Part shown: positions 56,844-64,000 of the stretch, piece by piece
Position numbering within the stretch: the stretch's first letter is position 1
How the letters are laid out: each line of letters opens with the position of its first letter
DNA from: Macrococcus capreoli
GTDB taxonomy: Bacteria > Bacillota > Bacilli > Staphylococcales > Staphylococcaceae
Assembly: GCF_025628935.1 (NCBI RefSeq)
Contig: NZ_JAOTIS010000001.1
Span: 124,001-188,000, forward strand
Direction of reading: 5' to 3'
DNA: 64,000 bases
Made by a program: the position numbers and the translations under genes
Notes under the pieces: model-generated
Database searches by the model: none
What the model saw: the letters and a program-made list of their open reading frames with translations, nothing else
Told to the model about the DNA's origin: nothing

Positions 56844-57407
56844 ATGATTAGATATGAAATCCACGGAGACAATATTTCAGTAACAGATGCAATTAGAAAT
56901 TACATTGAGGAGAAATTAAGCAAGCTTGAAAGATACTTTACAAACGTGCCGGATGCGAATGCACACGTAAAGATTAAAACTTATCAAGATGGTAAATCTA
57001 AAGTTGAAGTTACAATTCCTCTAAAAAATGTGACATTACGTGCGGAAGAACGCCACGATGATTTATACGCAGCGGTTGATTTAATTGTCGAGAAATTAGA
57101 ACGTCAAGTTCGTAAACATAAAACAAAAGTAAACCGTAAATTCCGTGAAAAAGGTGTAGAGAAAGAAGTATTTCCAAGTCTTCCGGAAGTTGAAGAAGTG
57201 CACGGGGAAAAAGAAGATGAAATTGAAATTATCCGTTCTAAACAATTCGATTTAAAACCGATGGATGCTGAAGAAGCGGTATTACAAATGAACCTTTTAG
57301 GTCATGATTTCTATATCTTTAATGATGCTGAAACAAATGATACAAACATCGTTTATAAACGTAAAGATGGTAAATATGGGTTAATTGAAACAACAGTAAA
57401 TCAATAA
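56844..57407 (+). CDS. hpf: Ribosome hibernation promoting factor, long form
   Basis: A 187-residue long HPF that dimerises 70S ribosomes into 100S particles. The N-terminal S30AE domain ([17 protein letters not shown], about 1-100) and the C-terminal dimerisation domain ([30 protein letters not shown]) are both complete. AAAGGAG lies 8 nt before the ATG at 56844. It stands alone between comFC and secA, with its own terminator. Confidence 0.93.
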   Translation: MIRYEIHGDNISVTDAIRNYIEEKLSKLERYFTNVPDANAHVKIKTYQDGKSKVEVTIPLKNVTLRAEERHDDLYAAVDLIVEKLERQVRKHKTKVNRKFREKGVEKEVFPSLPEVEEVHGEKEDEIEIIRSKQFDLKPMDAEEAVLQMNLLGHDFYIFNDAETNDTNIVYKRKDGKYGLIETTVNQ

Positions 57408-57421
57408 TCTATATTTTGAGA

Positions 57422-57463
57422 GAAGAGTGTTAAGACATTATTGTCATAACGCTCTTCTTTTTT
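57422..57463 (+). terminator. Terminator of hpf
   Basis: GAAGAGTGTTAAGACA pairs with TGTCATAACGCTCTTC (a few wobble pairs and mismatches), followed by a T-run. Confidence 0.85.
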
Positions 57464-57639
57464 ATCGTTATGAACAGCGCTACGTACTCATATCTATAAA
57501 TTTGTAAGGTGTTAGCCGTTTATTCATTCAACAAACAGAATATAAACGAAAGATAAACGAAATATTTCAATAAAAACGTGATAAGTGCTATTATAATTAG
57601 ATGTAGACGTATGTATACGTATTAAAAGGAGAGAACATA

Positions 57640-60168
57640 ATGGGATTCATTAAAAAGATGTTTGACGGCAACAAAAGAGAACTGAAATCATTATCAAAAA
57701 TTGCAGATAGTGTCATGGCATTAGAAAAAGAAATGGCTGCATTATCTGATGAAGACCTTAAAAATAAAACATTAAAATTTCAAGCGGATCTGAAAGCGCT
57801 AGAAGATTATAAAAAACAAGAAAAATATTTAGATAATATATTACCGGAAGCATTTGCGATCGTACGTGAAGCTGCTACACGTGTATTAGGAATGACGCCA
57901 TTTAAAGTACAAATCATGGGTGGAGCTGCCATTCATCGTGGCGATATCGCAGAGATGAGAACAGGTGAAGGTAAAACGTTAACAGCAACGATGCCGGTTT
58001 ATTTAAATGCATTAACTGGTCGTGGTGTGCATGTTGTTACCGTTAACGAATATTTATCAAGCACACAGGCAGAAGAAATGGCACATTTATATAATTTCTT
58101 AGGACTGACAGTGGGAGTTAACTTAAATCAGTTAACGACTGAAGAGAAGCGTGACGCTTATAATGCCGATATTACATACAGTACAAATAATGAATTAGGA
58201 TTCGATTATTTACGTGATAATATGGTGACGTATAAAGAAGAACGCGTTATGCGTCCGTTGAACTTTGCGATTATTGATGAGGTTGACTCTATCTTAATCG
58301 ATGAAGCACGTACGCCTTTAATCATTTCAGGTCAAGCTGAGAAATCAACAAGCATGTACATTCAAGCGAATGTATTTGTGAAAATGTTAAAAGACGAAGA
58401 AGATTACAACTATGATGAGAAGACGAAAGGTATCCAATTAACAGAACAAGGGATCGACAAAGCAGAAAAGATGTTTAAAGTCGATAACTTATATGACGTG
58501 AAAAACGTTAATTTAATGCATCATATTAACATCGCCTTAAAGGCAAATCGATCTATGGTGAAAGATGTGGATTACGTCGTACAGGATGGTGAGATTGTCA
58601 TCGTTGACCAATTTACAGGGCGTACGATGCCAGGACGTCGATTCTCTGAAGGGGTTCATCAGGCGATTGAAGCAAAAGAAGCTGTTGAAATTCAAAATGA
58701 ATCTAAAACAATGGCATCAATTACATTCCAGAACTTCTTCCGTATGTATAATAAGTTATCAGGGATGACAGGTACAGCGAAGACTGAAGAAGAAGAATTA
58801 ATGAATATTTATAACATGGCAGTAACGCAAATTCCTACAAATAACCCAATCGCGCGTGTCGATGCTGCAGACTTAATCTTTGCATCTGAAAAAGGGAAAT
58901 TCCATGCTGTTGTTGATGAAGTGATTTCACGTCATAAACTTGGACAACCTGTATTATTAGGAACTGTCGCAGTTGAAACGAGTGAATATATTTCTGAGTT
59001 ACTTAAGAAACGCGGTATTCGTCATAATGTATTAAACGCCAAAAACCATGAACGTGAAGCTGAAATCGTCCAACTTGCCGGCCAGAAAGGTGCAGTTACG
59101 ATTGCAACAAACATGGCAGGTCGTGGAACGGATATTAAACTTGGTGAAGGCGTTAAAGAACTTGGTGGTTTAGCCGTGATCGGTACAGAGCGTCATGAAT
59201 CACGCCGTATCGATGATCAGTTACGTGGGCGTTCTGGACGTCAAGGTGACCCGGGTTATTCACGTTTCTATTTATCTTTACAAGATGAGTTAATGGTACG
59301 TTTCGGTTCTGAACGAATGCAATCGATGATGACGAAATTAGGGATGAACGATGAAGCACCGATTGAATCAAAAATGGTTTCCCGCGCTGTTGAATCTGCA
59401 CAAAAACGTGTAGAAGGTAACAACTATGATAGTCGTAAACGTGTATTAGAGTACGATGATGTATTGCGTAAACAACGTGAAATTATATATGAAGAACGTA
59501 ATGAAATATTAGAAACAGAAGATTGTTCTGAAATGGTAAAAGGGATGATAGAAAAATCAGTCCGTCGTGCAGTAGATTATCATTTTATGGGCGATGAAGA
59601 TAATGCAGATTATGAAGCATTTACGAATTATGTAGATGATATGTACTTAACAGAAGGTGCATTAAAAGTTGATGATATTAAGCGTCGTGATAAAGATGAA
59701 ATTTATGAAATTGTCATGAATGCTGTTGATAAACAATTAGCGCACCAACAGTCTGAATTAGGCGAACAGTTCTTAGAATTTGAACGTATGATATTACTAC
59801 GTACGATTGATATGAAATGGACAGACCATATCGATACGATGGATCAATTACGTACTGGAATTCATTTAAGAAGTTATGGTCAGATTAACCCGTTACGTGA
59901 ATATCAAAATGAAGGTTTAACGATGTTCGAAGACATGCTGGATAACATTGAAGACGATGTAAGTAAATATGTGTTGAAATCTATCGTCGAAAAGAATGAG
60001 CATGTTGAACGTGAACAAGTGGCTAAAGGTCAGGCGATGGTAGCGAATGACGGTAAAGAAAAAGTGAAACAGCAACCGAAGATTAAGACTGAACCAGATA
60101 TTGGTCGTAATGAACCTTGCCCATGTGGAAGCGGTAAGAAATATAAAAATTGTCACGGAAGAGAGTAG
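57640..60168 (+). CDS. secA: Preprotein translocase ATPase SecA
   Basis: An 842-residue motor of the Sec pathway. Walker [13 protein letters not shown] is near residue 104, Walker [18 protein letters not shown] near 209, and motif VI region [12 protein letters not shown] near 530. The C-terminal SEC-C zinc motif [13 protein letters not shown] is complete. AAGGAGAG precedes the ATG; a TATAAT at 57592-57597 is a likely -10. prfB follows after 5 nt, the usual order in Firmicutes. Confidence 0.97.
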   Translation: MGFIKKMFDGNKRELKSLSKIADSVMALEKEMAALSDEDLKNKTLKFQADLKALEDYKKQEKYLDNILPEAFAIVREAATRVLGMTPFKVQIMGGAAIHRGDIAEMRTGEGKTLTATMPVYLNALTGRGVHVVTVNEYLSSTQAEEMAHLYNFLGLTVGVNLNQLTTEEKRDAYNADITYSTNNELGFDYLRDNMVTYKEERVMRPLNFAIIDEVDSILIDEARTPLIISGQAEKSTSMYIQANVFVKMLKDEEDYNYDEKTKGIQLTEQGIDKAEKMFKVDNLYDVKNVNLMHHINIALKANRSMVKDVDYVVQDGEIVIVDQFTGRTMPGRRFSEGVHQAIEAKEAVEIQNESKTMASITFQNFFRMYNKLSGMTGTAKTEEEELMNIYNMAVTQIPTNNPIARVDAADLIFASEKGKFHAVVDEVISRHKLGQPVLLGTVAVETSEYISELLKKRGIRHNVLNAKNHEREAEIVQLAGQKGAVTIATNMAGRGTDIKLGEGVKELGGLAVIGTERHESRRIDDQLRGRSGRQGDPGYSRFYLSLQDELMVRFGSERMQSMMTKLGMNDEAPIESKMVSRAVESAQKRVEGNNYDSRKRVLEYDDVLRKQREIIYEERNEILETEDCSEMVKGMIEKSVRRAVDYHFMGDEDNADYEAFTNYVDDMYLTEGALKVDDIKRRDKDEIYEIVMNAVDKQLAHQQSELGEQFLEFERMILLRTIDMKWTDHIDTMDQLRTGIHLRSYGQINPLREYQNEGLTMFEDMLDNIEDDVSKYVLKSIVEKNEHVEREQVAKGQAMVANDGKEKVKQQPKIKTEPDIGRNEPCPCGSGKKYKNCHGRE

Positions 60169-60173
60169 TTTGA

Positions 60174-61281
60174 ATGGAACAATTTGAAATTAAAAATTTA
60201 ATGGCTGAAATACAGGAAAAACTTGATAGCTTTAGGGGGTCTCTTTGACTTAGAAGAAAAAGAGACGAACATTCAGGAATACGAAGAGATGATGGCAGAT
60301 CCGGATTTCTGGAATGATGGTGAAAAAGCACAGAATATCATAAATAAAAATAATGCATTAAAAGAAGTGGTTAATGGCTTTAACGCATTAGAAGAAAAAT
60401 ATGAAAATATCGATGTGCTTATTGAAATGTTAAAAGAAGAATCAGATCATGAAAGTGAACAAGATTTGATTGCACAACTGAATAGTTTATCAGATGAAAC
60501 GAATGCTTTTGAATTGAAGATGCTGTTAGATGGAGAATTCGATGCGAATAATGCGATATTAGAGTTACATCCTGGAGCGGGTGGTACGGAATCACAAGAC
60601 TGGGGTGAAATGTTGCTTAGAATGTATCAACGCTTTGCTGATAAACGTGGCTTTAAAGTTGAAACGCTGGATTATTTACCTGGTGATGAAGCAGGTATAA
60701 AAAGTGTGACAATACTCGTAAAAGGACATAATGCGTATGGCTATTTAAAGGCGGAAAAAGGTGTACATCGTCTCGTGCGAATTTCACCATTCGATTCATC
60801 TGGACGTCGTCATACGTCATTTGTGTCGTGTGAAGTAACGCCGGAACTGAATAATGACAATATCGAAATTGAAATTAATTCGGAAGATATTAAAGTGGAT
60901 ACGTATCGTGCCAGTGGTGCTGGTGGACAGCATATTAACACAACTGATTCTGCCGTACGTATTACACATACGCCAACAGGCATTGTAGTAACATGTCAAA
61001 ATGAACGTTCGCAAATTAAAAACCGTGAACAGGCGATGAAGATGTTAAAAGCGAAGTTATATCAAAGAAAGATTGAAGAACAGGAAGCAGAACTAGCAGC
61101 AATTCGTGGTGAACAGAAAGAAATTGGCTGGGGTTCTCAAATTCGTTCATATGTCTTCCATCCATATTCAATGGTCAAAGATCATCGTACAAATGCTGAA
61201 ACTGGGAATACTGGCGCAGTGATGGATGGGGATTTAGATTTATTCATAGATGCATACTTGAAGTCACAACTATCACGATAG
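60174..61281 (+). CDS. prfB: Peptide chain release factor 2, programmed +1 frameshift
   Basis: RF2 reads UGA and UAA stop codons. The first frame runs from ATG 60174 for 24 codons to an in-frame TGA (60246-60248). The site is AGGGGG-T-CTCTT-TGA-C: an internal SD, slippery CTT and the stop. Slipping +1 continues at GAC 60247 to 61281, giving about 368 residues. The RF2 anticodon tripeptide SPF (RISPFDSSG) and the GGQ catalytic loop ([11 protein letters not shown]) are present. This is the classic RF2 autoregulation device. Confidence 0.95.
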
Positions 61282-61296
61282 AATACAAATCAATTC

Positions 61297-61336
61297 AAAA
61301 AGTGGATGACATAATTTTGTCACATCCACTTTTTTT
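61297..61336 (+). terminator. Terminator after prfB
   Basis: AAAAAGTGGATG pairs with CACATCCACTTTTT, followed by more Ts. Confidence 0.85.
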
Positions 61337-61375
61337 AGTATAATAAAAGCAAATATATCATTATGGGGGATTATC

Positions 61376-61690
61376 ATGAAGAAGTTATTAACGGGTTTAG
61401 CACTGTCAGCATTAGTACTTGGGGCGTGTGGTAATGGGGGAGAAAAGCAAGCAACAGATACGAAGTTCAATGATCCTGGTAGAGAAGCGTTCGCAAATAG
61501 TTCATGTATTGGCTGTCATGGTAAAGATTTAGAAGGTGGCAGTGAGCCTAATTTAACGAAAGTTGGCAGCAAATATTCTGAGCAGGAAATCCTTAAGATT
61601 ATTCAAAATGGTAAAGGGGCAATGCCTAAAAATTTAGTTGAAGGTAAAGACGCTGAAAATATTGCGAAATATTTATCAAAACAAAAATAA
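61376..61690 (+). CDS. cccB: Membrane-anchored cytochrome c551 lipoprotein
   Basis: A 104-residue lipoprotein: lipobox LGAC (Cys18), heme site CIGCH (Cys44, Cys47, His48) and candidate axial Met83 in GAMPKN. It should carry electrons to a cytochrome c oxidase at the outer membrane face. The position after prfB is the same as for Bacillus cccB. Most Staphylococcus species lack c-type cytochromes, so this supports an oxidase-positive relative. Confidence 0.88.
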   Translation: MKKLLTGLALSALVLGACGNGGEKQATDTKFNDPGREAFANSSCIGCHGKDLEGGSEPNLTKVGSKYSEQEILKIIQNGKGAMPKNLVEGKDAENIAKYLSKQK

Positions 61691-61742
61691 TGAGGTCACT
61701 AATTTATTGATGCATTAAAGTTACAGGAGGCAGTTGTAATTT

Positions 61743-62666
61743 ATGAAGCGCATATTATTATCATCGATGAGTGTTGGTGCAATCATTTTAGTCGCAACAC
61801 AAGCGCGGGCGAATACATATCATGCGCAACGTGATGCGTCTTTTCAGCAACCGAAGCAAGTTCAAGTTGCTACTTTAAAGCAAATTAATCCTATGAACAA
61901 ACAAGTTCAGTCGGTTGTGAAACGATACCGTGTACATCACCATGATACTGTCCAAAGTGTAGCGAAACGGTTTAATATAGAAACATATGAAGTACGATTA
62001 TGGAATAAATTGTCGACAAATACGTTAAAAGTTGGCGATGACATCATTGTATCTGAGCAAGAATATCGAAAGCTAAAACACAAGGATCGTCAATTCAAGA
62101 CAACAACACCAACGTTGTCACCTCAAACTGCTCAATTTATTTATGCACTGAAGCAGGATAATGTACAAACATATCATAACGAACCGATACAACGCCATTC
62201 AATGCGTATTACACTTGAAGACGAGAAAAAACAGGCATCATTAACAGAAGTAGTCCAATCGCTTCAAATTGAGAGTGAAAAGCACATTGTTAATGATTCG
62301 AAGCAATCCTATCAAAGTGGTACAGTAGACAACAAAGTCGCACGCATCGCTTTGCAAATTGCACAAGGCAAAGTTTATGTATATGGTGCAAATGACGATA
62401 AAGCCGTTGACTGTTCATCGTTTGCGCAACAAGTGTTAGCTGCATTAGGGAAATCCATTCCAAGAACGACGTATGCTCAAATAGCAGCTGGACAGAAAGT
62501 TGATACGCCACAACCAGGTGATTTAGTATTCTTTAATGATGCAAGTCATGTTGGTGTATATATCGGCAATGGACAGATGGTAGATGCGTTAAACCCTGAA
62601 GCAGGTGTCGGGCAACGTGCTGTAAATTATGTTAATGGTACAATTACAGGATATTATCGATATTGA
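61743..62666 (+). CDS. Secreted LysM + NlpC/P60 (C40) peptidoglycan peptidase
   Basis: A 307-residue exported protein with an N-terminal signal peptide ending around ARA-NT (residue 24). A LysM domain (about 62-104, HDTVQSVAKRFNIETYEV) binds the wall, and a C-terminal NlpC/P60 domain carries catalytic Cys224 (VDCSSFAQQ) and His269 (DASHVGVYIG). It probably cleaves peptidoglycan stem peptides. GGAGG is 12 nt from the ATG, a long spacing, but no better start is seen. Confidence 0.88.
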   Translation: MKRILLSSMSVGAIILVATQARANTYHAQRDASFQQPKQVQVATLKQINPMNKQVQSVVKRYRVHHHDTVQSVAKRFNIETYEVRLWNKLSTNTLKVGDDIIVSEQEYRKLKHKDRQFKTTTPTLSPQTAQFIYALKQDNVQTYHNEPIQRHSMRITLEDEKKQASLTEVVQSLQIESEKHIVNDSKQSYQSGTVDNKVARIALQIAQGKVYVYGANDDKAVDCSSFAQQVLAALGKSIPRTTYAQIAAGQKVDTPQPGDLVFFNDASHVGVYIGNGQMVDALNPEAGVGQRAVNYVNGTITGYYRY

Positions 62667-62749
62667 TTATGTAGCCATCAATAAACACAAATGGCATACA
62701 TAATAGATTATTACAATTAAATCTTCTTCCCTTAAAAAAAGGGATTGAA

Positions 62750-62778
62750 ACATCTAACAAATACGTTAGATGTTTTTT
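62750..62778 (+). terminator. Terminator after the LysM-C40 gene
   Basis: ACATCTAAC / GTTAGATGT is a perfect 9-bp stem with 6-nt loop, followed by a T-run. Confidence 0.85.
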
Positions 62779-62884
62779 TGTAATTTTATTTATTAAATAA
62801 AACTTTATTGAGTTAAATATTATACCGATAAAGTTACACGATAATAGGCTTTCTTTACTTGCCTTTACATAAGTTATTATTGTT

Positions 62885-62943
62885 TGTAACATAGCTGCAA
62901 TGTTTGAGTGTACATATAACACTTATATTACATATACGTAACA
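62885..62943. promoter_or_regulatory. WalR-like binding sites upstream of the CHAP gene
   Basis: On the minus strand, TGTTAC-GTATA-TGTAAT (62943-62927) is a perfect fit to TGTWAH-N5-TGTWAH. On the plus strand, TGTAAC-ATAGC-TGCAAT (62885-62901) differs at one base. Confidence 0.6.
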
Positions 62944-63047
62944 TTAAATTTTACGCGAATGTTTTATGGTAATATCAATATTGTTGATAAACAAGAGATG
63001 TTAAACAATATATTAAAATATTAAATTATTCGGAGGAAAAAGAAATC

Positions 63048-63488
63048 ATGAAAAAGATCGTTATATCATTCTTAACTGCTATGATGTTATTGACTACTGC
63101 CGAGCTAACTGAAATCACACCACAAACACAAACTAAAACAGCAGAAGCTGGTTCATATGGCTATTCAAATCCATACTACTGGGGCAGTTGTGCATATTAT
63201 GCTTATAATCGTCGTGCACAATTAGGGCGTCCTGTAGGGAAATACTGGGGCAATGCGAAAAACTGGGCTTACAAAGCGCGTTATGCTGGTTATAAAGTAA
63301 GACGTACACCTATTAAAGGTGCCGTTTTAGTATCACAATTAGGATATTATGGCCATGTAGCAGTTGTAGAACGTACATATTCAAATGGTAGCATTTTAGT
63401 ATCTGAAATGAACTATCCACGTCAAGGTGTAAAAACGTACCGCGTTATTCCAAGCTATCAAAAAGGTAACTTCCAATATATTTACTAA
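63048..63488 (+). CDS. Secreted CHAP-domain peptidoglycan hydrolase
   Basis: A 146-residue secreted protein: signal peptide with likely cleavage after AEA (residue 34), then a single CHAP domain. Catalytic Cys48 is in YWGSCAYYAYNRR and His103 in GYYGHVAVVE. It resembles the SsaA-type CHAP amidases/endopeptidases of staphylococci that trim the cell wall and belong to the WalKR regulon; WalR-like boxes lie upstream. GGAGGAAAA precedes the ATG. Confidence 0.9.
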   Translation: MKKIVISFLTAMMLLTTAELTEITPQTQTKTAEAGSYGYSNPYYWGSCAYYAYNRRAQLGRPVGKYWGNAKNWAYKARYAGYKVRRTPIKGAVLVSQLGYYGHVAVVERTYSNGSILVSEMNYPRQGVKTYRVIPSYQKGNFQYIY

Positions 63489-63520
63489 TAAATGATAGAA
63501 TAACAATAATATTAAATTTC

Positions 63521-63550
63521 GAGATGAGACAATGTTTCATCTCTTTTTTT
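63521..63550 (+). terminator. Terminator after the CHAP gene
   Basis: GAGATGA-N9-TCATCTC stem followed by seven Ts. Confidence 0.82.
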
Positions 63551-63616
63551 ATGACTTCAGTTTAAAGTTAACTATAATTACGATATGATAGACGTAATAA
63601 ATATAGAGGTGGACAG

Positions 63617-64000
63617 ATGAAACATATTATTACAGCAATTTTACTGCTTATTTTTTTATTGCTAGCAGGGTACAGTATATATCAAGTAACACAATTTAAT
63701 CAGACACCAGATGATAATCAACCGGTTGAAACGCATCAACATCCTATAAATAATCAAAACATCGGGGATGTTACAATAGAAAATCTTAAAGGTGAAAAGT
63801 TAAAATTAAAAACGCAGCTCAAACACGACATTACAGTGATTAATGTATGGGCTTCATGGTGCGGGCCTTGTAATGAAGAAATGCCTGAACTTGTAAAGTT
63901 TGATCAGGAGAAACCAAATCACATCGGACTACTTGGAATGAACGTTCAGGATGAACCGCATAAACGTGATGCATTTATTCAAAAGTATCATGCACAATAC
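63617..64000 (+). CDS. TlpA/ResA-like thioredoxin-family protein, truncated by window edge
   Basis: The first 128 codons are present; the gene continues past base 64000. An N-terminal hydrophobic anchor (about residues 4-22) is followed by an extracytoplasmic thioredoxin fold with active site WASWCGPCNEE. TlpA/ResA-type proteins reduce disulfides outside the membrane, for example in cytochrome c maturation, which would suit the cccB gene nearby, though that link is inferred. GAGGTGG precedes the ATG. Confidence 0.82.
   Translation, partial: MKHIITAILLLIFLLLAGYSIYQVTQFNQTPDDNQPVETHQHPINNQNIGDVTIENLKGEKLKLKTQLKHDITVINVWASWCGPCNEEMPELVKFDQEKPNHIGLLGMNVQDEPHKRDAFIQKYHAQY

Larger units (their letters stand above)
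62667..63047. other. Intergenic region with terminator and WalR-like boxes
   Basis: This 381-nt gap has no gene. It contains a terminator (62750-62778), WalR-like boxes (62885-62943) and, from about 62970, a TAATAT -10-like element before the CHAP gene. The 62780-62880 part shows nothing recognisable. Confidence 0.5.

Noticed and set aside
60223-61281. prfB as a simple open frame starting at 60223
   Set aside because: That start lacks a ribosome site and the N-terminal residues of RF2. The frameshift site and the ATG at 60174 explain the gene.
1-64000. CRISPR arrays, tRNA/rRNA genes, insertion sequences
   Set aside because: I looked for regularly spaced repeats, cloverleaf-type sequences and transposase motifs and recognised none. 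The only tandem repeat (31961-32156) lacks variable spacers.

Overview
The window is chromosomal DNA of an AT-rich, low-GC Gram-positive bacterium of the family Staphylococcaceae. Gene order follows the Staphylococcus aureus backbone: fruR-fruK-fruA, mpfA, queCDE, pabA/pabB, ltaS, recQ, opuC, hisC, nrdIEF, murB, gdpS, tarO, fakB1, comFA/comFC, hpf, secA, prfB. It lacks saeRS and sstABCD, which I recall lying in the same stretch of S. aureus. It carries a cytochrome c551 lipoprotein, which fits oxidase-positive relatives. Macrococcus (or, less likely, Mammaliicoccus) is my best inference. The genus call rests on remembered gene order, not on a database search.

Layout: 1-3.6 kb is the fructose PTS operon, with fruR cut by the left edge. 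3.9-8.5 kb is an accessory, very AT-rich block: an alpha/beta hydrolase, then five closely packed genes that match a type VII secretion (T7SS) lipase-toxin module. These are two tandem TilA-like lipoproteins (DUF576 family), a TslA-like toxin with an N-terminal lipase and a C-terminal helical targeting domain, and two small helical partners. No T7SS machinery gene is present in the window. 8.8-14.9 kb holds mpfA with a structured leader, a pseudouridine synthase and small membrane proteins. 15-16.9 kb is the queuosine precursor operon queC-queD-queE behind a preQ1-I riboswitch; queF lies separately at 36.6 kb. 16.9-19.3 kb makes p-aminobenzoate (pabA plus a pabB-pabC fusion). 19.4-31.9 kb carries an orphan PxpC/KipA-like protein, ltaS, a ZIP transporter, an ABC-F ATPase, recQ, a two-gene OpuC transporter, hisC and a deoxyribonucleotidase. 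32-38 kb has an 84-bp tandem repeat, a lipid kinase, two POT peptide transporters, queF and an EamA transporter.

38.2-42 kb is the class Ib ribonucleotide reductase operon nrdI-nrdE-nrdF, with a promoter followed by two NrdR-like boxes 32 nt apart. 42-51.7 kb is a mixed set: a His-rich lipoprotein, murB, GrpB, a lipoprotein, a BrxC-type bacillithiol protein, glycerate kinase, pepT, a split ThrE exporter, gdpS with an altered GGDEF motif, and yitT. 51.9-61.7 kb is conserved core: tarO, yigZ, fakB1, comFA-comFC, hpf, secA, prfB with its +1 frameshift, and cccB. The right end has two secreted cell-wall peptidases (LysM-C40 and CHAP, the latter with WalR-like boxes) and a TlpA-like thioredoxin cut by the edge.

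I saw no tRNA, rRNA, CRISPR array or insertion sequence. Many genes are separated by strong, often bidirectional, hairpin terminators. Several start codons are moved downstream of the longest open frame because a clear Shine-Dalgarno (SD) sequence selects them.
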